A stretch of 64,000 nt of DNA, from positions 1,178,001-1,242,000 of the forward strand of contig NZ_JQNA01000001.1 in assembly GCF_000745015.1 (NCBI RefSeq), given 5' to 3'. Shown here piece by piece: positions 28,329 through 38,115 of the stretch. Positions within the stretch are counted from its first letter, which is position 1; every line of letters begins with the position of its first letter. The notes beneath the pieces were generated by a model, which was not told the origin of the DNA, searched no databases, and was given only the letters and a program-made list of their open reading frames with translations. This DNA comes from Burkholderia sp. 9120 (GTDB lineage: Bacteria; Pseudomonadota; Gammaproteobacteria; Burkholderiales; Burkholderiaceae). The position numbers and the translations under genes were made by a program.

Positions 28329-28569
28329 GGAAAAACGAAACGGCGGAGTTTGTCTGCGAGCGTGGTGTGCTCCGGACAAGCGGCCGCCGTTGCTTTTATT
28401 GGGATTTGAGGCCGCAATTCTACCGCAGCGGCGTCATTCCCTTTAATAATCAATTGCGCGCTTTTTATAACCTGAGAGCATTAGAGACCTGCCCGGTACG
28501 GGATGCTCGCGTGCGTCGCGTGGCAGCGACTATGATCGGGCGGAACAAAATCAGGATAAGACAGCGGCC

Positions 28570-29475
28570 ATGGAGACATCCCAAAACAGCAAGGTGCGGC
28601 CCATCGAGGGCACGCGGACGAGCGGCGCAGCGCAGCGCGGGTCAGTCACGACCGCCGACGGTTTGACGTTGCCGCTCTACCGCTGGCCGACGACCGCGCC
28701 ATTGCGCGCGACGGTGGCGCTGCTGCACGGTCTCGCCGAGCACGCCGGGCGTTATGCCGCGCTGGCTGCGCGGTTGAATGCCGCCGGCATCGAACTGGTC
28801 GCGATCGATCTGCGCGGTCACGGCGAAGCGCCGGGCAAACGCGCTTACGTGAACCGCTTCGACGACTATCTGCTCGACGCGCAGGCGCTGCTCGACGCGG
28901 CGGCGCAAAGTTGCGCACCGCTCTTTCTGATGGGACACAGCATGGGTGGCGCGGTGGCCGCGCTGTACGCAATCGAGCGGCTCGGCGCGACCCGCCGGCG
29001 CTTGAACGGGCTGATTCTGTCGAGTCCGGCGCTTGCGCCCGGCCGTGACGTGCCGCGCTGGATGCTCAAGCTGAGCCAGGTGATCAGCCGTTTATGGCCA
29101 GGCTTTCCCGCAATGAAAATCGACGCCGCGTTGCTGTCGCGCCTCGAACCGGTGGTGAAGGCCAATCGCAACGATCCGCTCGTGCATCACGGCGCGATTC
29201 CGGCGCGCACGGGCGCCGAGTTGTTGCTGGCGATGGCGCGGATCGAAAATGGCCGCGCGGGGTTGCGCGTGCCGCTGCTGGTGTATCACGGCACCGCCGA
29301 TAAGCTCACGGAGCCCGACGGCAGCCGCGCCTTCGGTCAGTTCGCGGGTTCGCCGGATAAGACGCTCACGCTGCACGAAGGCAGCTATCACGAGACGATG
29401 AACGACATGGATCGGGATCGGGTGATTGGGGCGTTGATCGAGTGGATCGAGAAACGGGTGGTGGTGAGAGGCTGA
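28570..29475 (+). CDS. Alpha/beta hydrolase, monoacylglycerol-lipase type
   Basis: 301 aa. The Hydrolase_4 (serine aminopeptidase S33) fold is shown by TVALLHGLAEHAGRYAALAARLNAAGIELVAIDLRGHG, the nucleophile elbow GHSMGGA, the acid-residue strand VPLLVYHGTADKLTEPDGSRAF and the His in GSYHETMND. Such proteins act as monoglyceride lipases or lysophospholipases; substrate not assigned. The first 25 residues are non-conserved, so a later start is possible. It is divergent from metN and convergent with the enoyl-CoA hydratase. Confidence 0.9.
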   Translation: METSQNSKVRPIEGTRTSGAAQRGSVTTADGLTLPLYRWPTTAPLRATVALLHGLAEHAGRYAALAARLNAAGIELVAIDLRGHGEAPGKRAYVNRFDDYLLDAQALLDAAAQSCAPLFLMGHSMGGAVAALYAIERLGATRRRLNGLILSSPALAPGRDVPRWMLKLSQVISRLWPGFPAMKIDAALLSRLEPVVKANRNDPLVHHGAIPARTGAELLLAMARIENGRAGLRVPLLVYHGTADKLTEPDGSRAFGQFAGSPDKTLTLHEGSYHETMNDMDRDRVIGALIEWIEKRVVVRG

Positions 29476-29495
29476 GCGAGAGCGGCTGGACGCAC

Positions 29496-30299
29496 CTAGC
29501 CCTTCCAGTCCGGCGGCCGCTTTTCGATGAACGCCTGCACGCCTTCGAGCGCCGAGTCATCCATCATGTTGCAGGCCATCGTCTGGCCGGCGAGCTGATA
29601 CGCCGCTTCAATGCCCATCTCAAGCTGACGATAAAAAAGCCCCTTGCCCGCGCTCACCGCTTCAACCGGTTTCGCGCAAATGCTGGTGGCGAGCCGCGCG
29701 ATTTCCGCGTCTAACGCATCCGCCGGCGCTACGCGATTCACCAGACCCTGCTGCTTCGCTTCGGCGGCATCGATGAAATCGCCGGTCAGCAACATCTCCA
29801 GCGCGGCCTTGCGCGACAGGTTGCGCGACAGCGGCACCGACGGCGTCGCGCAGAACAGCCCCAGATTCACGCCCGACACCGCGAAGCGCGCCGTCTCGGC
29901 TGCAACCGCTAGATCGCACATCGCAACCAGCTGACAACCTGCCGCCGTGGCAATGCCCTGCACCCGCGCGATCACCGGTTGCGGCATGCGCTGGATCGTC
30001 ATCATCAGTTTCGTGCAGCGGGCGAACAGCGCCTGGTAGTACGCCAACGACGGCGCCGCGCGCATCTCCTTCAGATCGTGGCCCGCGCAGAATGCGCGAC
30101 CTGCACCCGCGATCACGACCACGCGCGCCGCCGACGACTGCGCGATCTCGGCCAGCGCCGTCTGCAACGCGTCGAGCAAGGCTTCGGACAGCGCGTTGAA
30201 TGCGTCGGGCCGGTTCATCGTCACCCGCACGACGCCCGGCACGCCATACGCGCCGTGTTCGATCTCGACTAATGAAGCGTTGCGCACGTCGGCATTCAT
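29496..30299 (-). CDS. Enoyl-CoA hydratase/isomerase family protein
   Basis: 267 aa from MNADVRNASLVEIEHG at 30299. Crotonase fold: VVRVTMNRPDAFNALSEALLDALQ, the oxyanion loop AGAGRAFCAGHDLKEMRA, and VQGIATAAGCQLVAMCDLAVAAETARFAVSGVNLGLFCATPSVPLSR. The GHDLKEM form plus the Cys in LGLFCATP recalls the ECHDC3-like subgroup whose activity is unclear. It follows the HDAC-like gene on the same strand with a 93-bp gap. Confidence 0.92.
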   Translation of the reverse strand: MNADVRNASLVEIEHGAYGVPGVVRVTMNRPDAFNALSEALLDALQTALAEIAQSSAARVVVIAGAGRAFCAGHDLKEMRAAPSLAYYQALFARCTKLMMTIQRMPQPVIARVQGIATAAGCQLVAMCDLAVAAETARFAVSGVNLGLFCATPSVPLSRNLSRKAALEMLLTGDFIDAAEAKQQGLVNRVAPADALDAEIARLATSICAKPVEAVSAGKGLFYRQLEMGIEAAYQLAGQTMACNMMDDSALEGVQAFIEKRPPDWKG

Positions 30300-30392
30300 G
30301 GCTCGGTCCTGGTTGAATTCACGTAAGCCGCGCGTTGATGGCACGGCGCGTTAGCGGCAACCTGCCGCACAGCGCTTCAGCGGTTCTGCGAA

Positions 30393-31316
30393 TCAAATCC
30401 CGGCCAGTGCACGCAAATGCGCCACCACGCTACGCCCGAGCGCCGACAGGTTATAACCGCCCTCAAGACAACTGACGATGCGCCCACGCGCATAACGCTT
30501 CGCGATCTCGCGCATCTGGTCGGTGATCCACGCGTAGTCGTCTTCGACGAGGCCCATGTTGCCGAGATCGTCCTCGCGATGCGCGTCGAAACCCGCGGAG
30601 ATGAAAATCATCTCCGGCTTGAATTCATGCAGACGCGGCAGCCACATCATGTCCACCACCTCGCGCACTTCCATGCCTTTCGAGCGCGCCGCCATCGGCA
30701 CGTTGCACATGTTGGACGCCTGGTTGTCCGCGCCGGTGAACGGATAGAACGGATGCTGGAAGATGCTGCACATCAACACGCGCGAGTCGCCCGAGAAAGC
30801 CGCTTCGGTGCCGTTGCCGTGATGCACGTCGAAATCGATAATCGCGACGCGCTCCAGGCCATGCACTTCGAGCGCATGACGCGCGGCGATCGCGACGTTG
30901 TTGAAGAAGCAGAAGCCCATCGCGCGCGCCGGCTCCGCATGGTGACCCGGCGGGCGCACGCTGCAGAACGCGTTGTCGTAACGGCCTTCGATCACCGCGT
31001 CCGTCGCGGCCACCGCCGCGCCCGCCGCGCGCAACGCGGCCTGCCACGTGTGCGGGTTCATTGACGTATCGGGGTCGATCTCGGCGAGACCTTCGGCGGG
31101 CGAACGGCTGCGAATGTAGTCGACGTGAGCTTGCGTATGCACGCGCAGCAGCGCGGCTTCGTCGGCGAGCGGCGACGACTCGCGCTCGATCAGCGAGTCG
31201 ATGCGGCTCGCGATCATTTGATCTTCGATCGCCTGCAGACGCGCGGGGCATTCGGGATGCCATTGCCCCATATCGTGCAGCAAACAGTCGGCGTGGGAAT
31301 AAAAACCTGTTGCCAT
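30393..31316 (-). CDS. Histone-deacetylase-family amidohydrolase
   Basis: 307 aa from MATGFYSHADCLLHDMGQWHPECPARL at 31316. Zinc hydrolase of the arginase/deacetylase fold: SVRPPGHHAEPARAMGFCFFNNVAIAARHAL with the catalytic His pair, IDFDVHHGNGTEAAF with zinc ligands Asp and His, and ISAGFDAHREDDLGNMGL with the third Asp. Bacterial members include acetylpolyamine amidohydrolases and acetoin-utilisation-like AcuC; substrate cannot be assigned. Divergent from mltB (199-bp gap). Confidence 0.94.
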   Translation of the reverse strand: MATGFYSHADCLLHDMGQWHPECPARLQAIEDQMIASRIDSLIERESSPLADEAALLRVHTQAHVDYIRSRSPAEGLAEIDPDTSMNPHTWQAALRAAGAAVAATDAVIEGRYDNAFCSVRPPGHHAEPARAMGFCFFNNVAIAARHALEVHGLERVAIIDFDVHHGNGTEAAFSGDSRVLMCSIFQHPFYPFTGADNQASNMCNVPMAARSKGMEVREVVDMMWLPRLHEFKPEMIFISAGFDAHREDDLGNMGLVEDDYAWITDQMREIAKRYARGRIVSCLEGGYNLSALGRSVVAHLRALAGI

Positions 31317-31515
31317 GATTCTCTTCTGCGGCGCGGCACCGTGATGCACGCGCGGCGTGTCTCCATCCAGGGCGCGCGCCCTCGGCGCGCCAACATTTAT
31401 CAAGTTACCACACGACGCGGGTACGACGTATCCACCACAGTTTTGCAGAAGGCGTCGGGTATACTGCCCCGTACCGTTTTTCCCCGTCTCTTGCGCACCG
31501 CGCCTTCAGCTCACT

Positions 31516-32745
31516 ATGACCGTCAAGCTTGCTCTGTCTGCACGAAACCGGCTACGCACCAAAACGGTAGTCGCCGCACTATCCGTCGTATCGTGCATGT
31601 TCATGGCAACCCATCCGGCGCAAGCGCAAAGCGCCGGCAAGAAAGCGCCGGTGCAGATCGCGCAAAGCCAACCGCAGCCCGCCGTGCCGCAAGGGCAAAC
31701 CTTCGAAGAAGAGATCGTTCCGCAGCGCTACGCGAACAACGCCGCGGTGGACACGTTCATCAACGACATGGTCGCGCGCTACGACTTCGATCCCGACGCG
31801 CTGCACGCGCTGTTTTCGCACGTGAGCTATTCGGCGACCGCGGTCAAGCTGGTGACGCCGTCGCCCTCGCCGTCCATCAAGAACTGGCGCGTCTATCAGT
31901 CGCGCTTTCTCGACCAGATCCGCATCAACGCCGGCGTGCGCTTCTGGCGCGCCAACCAGGCCACGCTGCAACGCGCGTACGAGGAGTTCGGCGTGCCGCC
32001 GGAAGTGGTCGTCGGCATTATCGGCGTGGAGACGATTTACGGTCGCTTCATGGGCAATTTCCGCGTGCTCGACGCGCTGACCACGCTCAGCTTCGACTAC
32101 CCGAGCACCGCCAATCGCGCGGATCGCCAGGCGACCTTCCGCAAGAATCTCGAAGACTACCTGGTGTGGACCCGTGATTCGCAGATCGACCCGACCACAG
32201 TGCTCGGCTCGTACACCGGCGCGATCGGTATTCCGCAGTTTCTGCCGAGCAGCATCGTTCAGTACGCGGTGAGCTACGACGGCAACAAGCAGATCGACCT
32301 GCGCACCAACCAGGCGGATGCGATCGGCAGCGTGGCGAACTATCTGCGTCAGAACGGCTGGGAAAACGGCCGGCCGGTGGTGTGGAAAATCGGCACGGAC
32401 GCCGGCAGCCTGGGCGTCGCGCAAGCCGCCGCCGACGGCAAGCCGGAACCGCATTGGCCGCTCGACCAGTTGCTGCGCGCCGGCCTGCTGCTCAACGAAC
32501 CGGACGTCGACATCGCCGCGGAAGCCGGTACGCCGGTCACGGTGGTGGACCTGCCGTCGCCGGGACGCGGCACCGAGTACATGCTCGGCCTGAAGAACTT
32601 CTACGTGCTGACGCGCTATAACCGCAGCTTCTTTTATGCGCTCGCGGTTTATCAGTTGGGCCAGCGCGTCAAGGCGCAGATGGAAGCGAGCGACGCGGCA
32701 AGCGCTGTCAAGAATGCAACGCCGCCCGTGGCGGCTTCGCAGTAA
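31516..32745 (+). CDS. mltB: Membrane-bound lytic murein transglycosylase B
   Basis: 409 aa from MTVKLALSARNRL at 31516. Signal segment at about 15-37 ending AQAQ; no lipobox, so it is probably soluble in the periplasm. SLT_2/MltB domain: FGVPPEVVVGIIGVETIYGRFMGNFRVLDALTTLSFDYP with the catalytic Glu in GVETIYG, then GAIGIPQFLPSSIVQYAVSYDGN and a C-terminal NFYVLTRYNRSFFYALAVYQLGQ block. It cleaves peptidoglycan glycan strands to 1,6-anhydro products. Confidence 0.96.
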   Translation: MTVKLALSARNRLRTKTVVAALSVVSCMFMATHPAQAQSAGKKAPVQIAQSQPQPAVPQGQTFEEEIVPQRYANNAAVDTFINDMVARYDFDPDALHALFSHVSYSATAVKLVTPSPSPSIKNWRVYQSRFLDQIRINAGVRFWRANQATLQRAYEEFGVPPEVVVGIIGVETIYGRFMGNFRVLDALTTLSFDYPSTANRADRQATFRKNLEDYLVWTRDSQIDPTTVLGSYTGAIGIPQFLPSSIVQYAVSYDGNKQIDLRTNQADAIGSVANYLRQNGWENGRPVVWKIGTDAGSLGVAQAAADGKPEPHWPLDQLLRAGLLLNEPDVDIAAEAGTPVTVVDLPSPGRGTEYMLGLKNFYVLTRYNRSFFYALAVYQLGQRVKAQMEASDAASAVKNATPPVAASQ

Positions 32746-32797
32746 ATCCGCTATCGGCGCGCGAGCCGGCTAGCGGTTCGCGACGTATCGCACGAGC

Positions 32798-32840
32798 ATA
32801 AAAAAAGCGCCGGTCCTTTTTGAAAGGACCGGCGCTTTTG
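32798..32840 (+). terminator. Bidirectional rho-independent terminator
   Basis: A long stem AAAAGCGCCGGTCCTTT/AAAGGACCGGCGCTTTT, with flanking A- and T-runs, lies between convergent mltB (+) and cysM (-). Confidence 0.95.
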
Positions 32841-32865
32841 CATTCGTTCAAGCGAAGCCGCGTAC

Positions 32866-33768
32866 TCAGGCGGGAAACACACCCGTCGACAAATACCGGT
32901 CGCCGCGATCGCAGACAATGAACACGATCGTCGCGTTCTCGACCTGACGCGCCACGCGTAGCGCCACTTCGCACGCGCCGCCCGACGAGATGCCGGCAAA
33001 GATGCCCTCCACCGCCGCCATACGACGCACCATCGCTTCGGCCGCGGCCTGGCTCACGTTTTCGACGCGATCCACACGGCTGCGATCGAAAATCTTCGGC
33101 AGATACGCTTCCGGCCACTTGCGGATGCCCGGAATACGCGAGCCCTCTTCGGGCTGCGCGCCGACAATCTCAATTGCCTGATTCTGTTGCTTCAGATACG
33201 TGGACACGCCCATGATCGTGCCCGTCGTACCCATGGACGATACGAAGTGCGTAATGCGCCCTTCTGTATCGCGCCAGATTTCCGGACCCGTGCCTTCGAC
33301 GTGCGCCGCCGGATTATCCGGATTCGCGAACTGGTCGAGGATGATGCCCTTGCCTTCGCGCTGCATCTGCTCGGCGAGATCGCGGGCGTATTCCATGCCG
33401 CCGGTGACGGGCGTCAGAATGATCTGCGCGCCGTACGCGGCCATGCTCTGACGGCGCTCGATCGACAGATCTTCCGGCATGATCAGCACCATCTTGTAGC
33501 CGCGGATCGCGGCCGCCATGGCGAGCGCAATGCCGGTGTTGCCGCTGGTCGATTCGATCAGCGTGTCGCCCGGCTTGATGCGGCCGCGCGCTTCCGCTTT
33601 CTTGATCATCGACAGCGCCGGACGATCCTTCACCGACCCCGCGGGATTGTTGCCCTCGAGCTTCGCAAGGATCACGTTATTGCGGCTGCGAATTTCGTCG
33701 TCGGGAAGCCGGACGAGTTGCACGAGCGGCGTATTGCCGATCGTGTCTTCAATCGTTTTGTAAGCCAT
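32866..33768 (-). CDS. cysM: Cysteine synthase B
   Basis: 300 aa from MAYKTIEDTIGNTPLVQLVRL at 33768. PLP enzyme making cysteine (or S-sulfocysteine) from O-acetylserine. The PLP lysine is in NNPAGSVKDRPAL, the substrate loop in ESTSGNTGIALAM, the phosphate-binding SMGTTGTIMG and the C-terminal GISSGGACEVAL. The RPAL and length favour CysM over CysK. Convergent with mltB. Confidence 0.97.
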   Translation of the reverse strand: MAYKTIEDTIGNTPLVQLVRLPDDEIRSRNNVILAKLEGNNPAGSVKDRPALSMIKKAEARGRIKPGDTLIESTSGNTGIALAMAAAIRGYKMVLIMPEDLSIERRQSMAAYGAQIILTPVTGGMEYARDLAEQMQREGKGIILDQFANPDNPAAHVEGTGPEIWRDTEGRITHFVSSMGTTGTIMGVSTYLKQQNQAIEIVGAQPEEGSRIPGIRKWPEAYLPKIFDRSRVDRVENVSQAAAEAMVRRMAAVEGIFAGISSGGACEVALRVARQVENATIVFIVCDRGDRYLSTGVFPA

Positions 33769-33904
33769 ATCGTTTCTGGTGCCGTCGCTGCGGGGAGTCT
33801 TCAATCTATCGATTCTAAACCACCGTGCCCGCTGCTGCCGTGCGGCCCTTCTGGCCGCATGGATGCAGGCGCGCGCATCATTCATCGCGCATGGCGCGAA
33901 CCAC

Positions 33905-33932
33905 GCAAAAAGCCCGCGGTGGAGTACCGCGG
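33905..33932 (-). terminator. Rho-independent terminator after the ComEA-like gene
   Basis: CCCGCGGT/ACCGCGGG stem with a short loop, then CTTTTTG on the minus strand. It lies in the 285-bp gap 33769-34053, which otherwise shows no gene. Confidence 0.8.
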
Positions 33933-34053
33933 GAGCCAGTCATCTGGATGACAGCTGAAGGAGTGTGCTGGACAACTCCGGGGACATGAAGGGGTACGGC
34001 GGGAGCGAGTCGCGCGCGTGACGACGCACGCCACGGACGCGGCCCGCGTCAGG

Positions 34054-34419
34054 CTATTTCTTTACCGCCACGGTGGTATTGCCTTTGGGTGCATTGGCCG
34101 GAGCGGCCGCGCCCCTGGTCGATGCAGACGCCGCAGCTTGCGCGTTAGCAGCCGCGCCAGCCGGACCGACAGCGAGACCCTCCGCCTGCAGGCGCTCGAC
34201 GGTATGCCCGCCCATGCCTTTGACGCGCTTGCCGAGATCCGCCGGGTCCTTGAATGGACCATGCGCTGTACGCTCTTCGAGAATGGCTTTCGCTTTGGCA
34301 GGACCGATGCCCTTGATGCCGCGCAACGCATCTTCGTTAGCCGTGTTGACGTCGACCGCCGCATACGCGTGGCCGAAAGCGGCGAGCATCGCCGCGGTAA
34401 CCAGAATTTTTCGAAACAT
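34054..34419 (-). CDS. ComEA-like exported helix-hairpin-helix DNA-binding protein
   Basis: 121 aa from MFRKILVTAAMLAAFGHAYA at 34419. A signal peptide (cleavage after AYA) is followed by VDVNTANEDALRGIKGIGPAKAKAILEERTAHGPFKDPADLGKRVKGMG, a double helix-hairpin-helix as in ComEA, the periplasmic DNA receptor for natural transformation. The C-terminus is a low-complexity Ala/Asn/Thr tail. No other competence genes are near. It could bind DNA periplasmically; competence is not shown. Confidence 0.92.
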   Translation of the reverse strand: MFRKILVTAAMLAAFGHAYAAVDVNTANEDALRGIKGIGPAKAKAILEERTAHGPFKDPADLGKRVKGMGGHTVERLQAEGLAVGPAGAAANAQAAASASTRGAAAPANAPKGNTTVAVKK

Positions 34420-34496
34420 ATGGAATCTCCCTCGTACAACCGGTTGGCGACCATCACCCACCGGGAGATTCCACTTTACAGAGGTGTCCGGACTAA

Positions 34497-35489
34497 TTAA
34501 ACCTGGCCGAATAGCCAATGGACGTAGCGATCGACACCTTCCTGCACGCTCAGGAACGGCGCGTCGTAGCCGGCCGCGCGCAGCCTGGTCTGATCGGCCT
34601 GCGTGAAGCACTGATACTTGCCGCGTAGCGCGTCGGGGAACGGAATGTATTCGATCATCCCGCGCTGCACCTGATCCGCGAGCGACAACGGCGGTTCATT
34701 GTTCAGCCCGCGAAGCGTGTTGACCACCGTGCTCGCGATGTCGTTGAACGGTTGCGCGCGGCCGCTGCCCAGATTGAAGATGCCCGACTTGTCCGGATTA
34801 TCGAAGAAGAAGAGGTTGACCTTCACCACGTCTTCGATCGAGACGAAATCGCGCGTCTGCTCGCCCGCGGCATAGCCGTTGTACTCGCCGAACAGCTTGA
34901 CCTTGCCTTCGGCCCGGAACTGGTTGAAGTTGTGAAACGCCACCGACGCCATGCGCGCCTTATGCGTTTCGCGCGGCCCATAGACGTTGAAGTAACGGAA
35001 GCCGGCAATCTGGCTCTTTGCTGTAGGCAGCACGCGGCGGATCACCTGGTCGAACAGGAACTTCGAATAGCCGTACACGTTCAGCGGCTGCTCGACTTCG
35101 CGCTCTTCGACGAAACGGCTCGAGCCGCCGTACGTAGCCGCCGACGACGCGTACAGGAACTGGATGTTCTGTGCGAGGCAGACGTCGAGCACCTCGCGGC
35201 TGTAGCGGAAGTTGTTGTCCATCATGTAGCGGCCGTCGGTTTCCATCGTGTCCGAGCAGGCGCCTTCGTGGAAAATCGCGCGGACCTTGCCGAAGTCGCC
35301 GCGCTTGAAGCGTTCGACGAATTCGGTTTTGTCCAGGTAGTCGTCGATTTCGCAGTCGACCAGGTTCTTGAACTTGTCGGCGCGCGTGAGGTTGTCCACG
35401 GCGATGATGCGTTGTTCGCCGCGCTCGTTGAGCGCCTTCACGAGATTGCTGCCGATAAAGCCGGCCGCGCCGGTGACGATGACGGTCAT
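34497..35489 (-). CDS. hldD: ADP-L-glycero-D-manno-heptose 6-epimerase
   Basis: 330 aa extended SDR. NAD motif [30 protein letters not shown] catalytic Tyr/Lys, and [22 protein letters not shown] are typical of HldD/RfaD, the last step of ADP-L-glycero-D-manno-heptose synthesis for the LPS inner core. It lies downstream of rfaE1 with a 94-bp gap. Confidence 0.98.
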   Translation of the reverse strand: MTVIVTGAAGFIGSNLVKALNERGEQRIIAVDNLTRADKFKNLVDCEIDDYLDKTEFVERFKRGDFGKVRAIFHEGACSDTMETDGRYMMDNNFRYSREVLDVCLAQNIQFLYASSAATYGGSSRFVEEREVEQPLNVYGYSKFLFDQVIRRVLPTAKSQIAGFRYFNVYGPRETHKARMASVAFHNFNQFRAEGKVKLFGEYNGYAAGEQTRDFVSIEDVVKVNLFFFDNPDKSGIFNLGSGRAQPFNDIASTVVNTLRGLNNEPPLSLADQVQRGMIEYIPFPDALRGKYQCFTQADQTRLRAAGYDAPFLSVQEGVDRYVHWLFGQV

Positions 35490-35583
35490 GATGATCCTGC
35501 GGTAAAGGTGTTCAACCGACGCCCCGCGAAACCTTCAGTCGTGCGGCCAATGCGCGCGCGACGAGAGTTCGGGCGGGCCTGGG

Positions 35584-36591
35584 TCAATGAAAGAGTTCGT
35601 CGTAGTTGACGGTGGCCGTGCCGAGTTTGCCGACCACGATACCGGCCGCGCGATTCGCGAGGCCAACCGCGTCGACCAGCGTGAGACCCGCGCCCAGCAT
35701 GGCGGCGAGCGTCGCGATCACGGTGTCGCCGGCGCCCGAGACATCATACACTTCGCGTGCAACCGCCGACGCGTGCAGGATGCCGTCGTCGGAGAAGAGC
35801 GTCATGCCCTCTTCCGAACGCGTCAGCAGCAGCGCCTTGAACTGCAGATCGGCGCGCAACTTCGTCACGCGCGCGATCAGGTCTTCTTCGGATTTCCACT
35901 GGCCGACCACTTCGCGCAACTCGGCGCGATTCGGCGTGATCAGCGTGGCGCCGCGATAGCGTTCCCAGTCGTCGCCCTTCGGATCGACCAGCACCGCCTT
36001 GCCGGCCGCGTGTGCCTTGGCGATCATCTGCGTGACGTGGGTCAGGCCACCCTTCGCGTAATCGGACATCAGGATCACGTCGTGCGAGGGCAGCAACTCG
36101 TCGAAGCGCGCGAGGCCTGCGAGCAGCACTTCATGCGCCGGCGAGTTTTCGAAGTCGACGCGCAGCAACTGCTGCTGGCGCGACAGCACGCGCAGCTTGA
36201 TCGTGGTGAGCAAGGCCGGATCGCGTTCCAGATGCGGCGTCACGCCGCTTTCGCCGAGCAATTGCACGATGCGCTCGCCGGGTTCGTCATGACCGACCAC
36301 GCACAGCAGGCCGGCTTGCGCGCCGAGCGCAACCGCATTGCGCGCGACGTTGGCCGCGCCGCCCAGACGGTCTTCCTGGCGTTGCACATGAACGACCGGC
36401 ACCGGTGCTTCCGGCGAAATGCGGTTCACGTCGCCGAACCAGTAGCGGTCGAGCATCACGTCGCCGACCACCAGCACGCGCGCGGCGGCGAGTTGCTCAC
36501 GCGGCACCACGATGAGCGCCGGCGCCGGCGTGGACGCTGTAGCTCCAGGCAAGGTCTCAGACATCGGCCGGAAGTTCAGAGGGTTGGGCAT
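35584..36591 (-). CDS. rfaE1: D-glycero-beta-D-manno-heptose 7-phosphate kinase
   Basis: 335 aa from [10 protein letters not shown] at 36591; MSETLPG at 36564 is an alternative, and both overlap the ugd stop. PfkB/ribokinase fold: [47 protein letters not shown] and [17 protein letters not shown] with the catalytic Asp. It covers only the kinase half of E. coli HldE (about 477 aa); the adenylyltransferase (RfaE2) half must be encoded elsewhere, as is usual in Burkholderia. Confidence 0.96.
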   Translation of the reverse strand: MPNPLNFRPMSETLPGATASTPAPALIVVPREQLAAARVLVVGDVMLDRYWFGDVNRISPEAPVPVVHVQRQEDRLGGAANVARNAVALGAQAGLLCVVGHDEPGERIVQLLGESGVTPHLERDPALLTTIKLRVLSRQQQLLRVDFENSPAHEVLLAGLARFDELLPSHDVILMSDYAKGGLTHVTQMIAKAHAAGKAVLVDPKGDDWERYRGATLITPNRAELREVVGQWKSEEDLIARVTKLRADLQFKALLLTRSEEGMTLFSDDGILHASAVAREVYDVSGAGDTVIATLAAMLGAGLTLVDAVGLANRAAGIVVGKLGTATVNYDELFH

Positions 36592-37960
36592 AAGGGCGTC
36601 CAATCGAGTGATAGTCGATGCCGATCTCGGTCATCGCGTCCGGTTCGTACAGATTGCGACCGTCGAAAATCAGCGGCGACTTCAGCACGGATTTCAGATG
36701 CAGGAAATCCGGGCTCTTGAATTCCTTCCATTCGGTGACGATCACGAGCGCGTCCGCGCCGGTGAGCGTTTCGTCCTGCGTGCCGGTGAAGGTCAGACGC
36801 GCGAGTTGCTCCGGCGCGTCGTGCAGATCGAGCGCGAAAACACGGCGCGCTTCGGCCACCGCAACCGGATCGTACGCGCGCACCTGCGCGCCACGCGCCA
36901 GCAGTTCGGCGATCACGCGACGGCTGGGCGCTTCGCGCATGTCGTCGGTATTCGGTTTGAACGCGAGGCCCCAGACGGCGAACGTGCGGCCGCTCAGATC
37001 GTTACCGAGCTTCGCGGCGATCTTGTTCACCAGCACGTCTTTCTGGTTGTTGTTCACGTCCTCGACCGCTTCGAGAATGCGCAGCGGATGGCCGCTTTCG
37101 CTCGCCGTGCGGATCAGCGCCTGCACGTCCTTCGGGAAGCACGAGCCGCCGTAGCCGCAACCGGCATACAGGAAGTGATAGCCGATCCGCGGATCCGAAC
37201 CGATGCCGCGACGCACCGCTTCGATATCGGCGCCGACACGGTCCGCCAGATTCGACATCTCGTTCATGAACGAGATGCGCGTGGCGAGCATGGCGTTGGC
37301 CGCGTATTTGGTGAATTCGGCCGAGCGCACGTCCATGTACAGCGTGCGTTCGTGATTGCGGTTGAACGGCGCATACAGGCGCTTCATCAGTTCGCGGGCG
37401 CGCATGCCGGATTCGTCTTCGTCGTGGCCGAGCACGATGCGATCGGGCCGCATGAAGTCGTCGACCGCCGCGCCTTCCTTGAGGAACTCGGGATTCGACA
37501 CCACTGAAAAGCGATGCTGCTCGCTATCGGCGAGCCCGCGTTTGGCCAGCTCTTCTTCGACCACCGCGCGCACGCGCTGCGCGGTGCCGACTGGCACCGT
37601 CGATTTGTCGACGATCACCTTGAAGCCGTTCATTGTGCGGCCGATGTTGCGGGCCGCTTCGAGCACGTATTGCAGATCGGCCGAGCCGTCTTCGTCGGGC
37701 GGCGTGCCGACGGCGATGAACTGCACCTCGCCGTGCGCCACGCTCGCTGCGATATCGGTCGAAAACGTGATGCGGCGCGCCGCGCGCGTGCGGTTGATGA
37801 TTTCCAGCAAACCCGGCTCGTGAATCGGCACGCCGCCGTTGTTGAGGATCTCGATCTTGCGCGGATCGACGTCGAGACAGAACACGTCGTGGCCGATTTC
37901 GGCGAGGCACGCGCCGGTGACGAGGCCCACATAGCCCGTGCCGATAATGGTGATTTTCAT
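36557..37960 (-). CDS. ugd: UDP-glucose 6-dehydrogenase
   Basis: 467 aa. Oxidises UDP-glucose to UDP-glucuronate with two NAD+, feeding Ara4N and capsule or EPS synthesis. N-terminal [26 protein letters not shown], the catalytic Cys in [19 protein letters not shown], and [21 protein letters not shown]. The 155-bp gap to lapB (37961-38115) shows no gene. Confidence 0.98.
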   Translation of the reverse strand: MKITIIGTGYVGLVTGACLAEIGHDVFCLDVDPRKIEILNNGGVPIHEPGLLEIINRTRAARRITFSTDIAASVAHGEVQFIAVGTPPDEDGSADLQYVLEAARNIGRTMNGFKVIVDKSTVPVGTAQRVRAVVEEELAKRGLADSEQHRFSVVSNPEFLKEGAAVDDFMRPDRIVLGHDEDESGMRARELMKRLYAPFNRNHERTLYMDVRSAEFTKYAANAMLATRISFMNEMSNLADRVGADIEAVRRGIGSDPRIGYHFLYAGCGYGGSCFPKDVQALIRTASESGHPLRILEAVEDVNNNQKDVLVNKIAAKLGNDLSGRTFAVWGLAFKPNTDDMREAPSRRVIAELLARGAQVRAYDPVAVAEARRVFALDLHDAPEQLARLTFTGTQDETLTGADALVIVTEWKEFKSPDFLHLKSVLKSPLIFDGRNLYEPDAMTEIGIDYHSIGRPYAQPSELPADV

Positions 37961-38115
37961 ACGCTTTCCGGTAGAGGGTTCCGGTGATGATTCCCGGCGG
38001 TGAAGCCGGTCATGAACACGTTGCTGCGATATCCGCCTGCGCGGGCGCTGTCGCCTGGCGCGTGATGCGGTAGGCGCGCGGCGGTCCGATTAATGGCCGA
38101 CGCGCCGCCATGGCG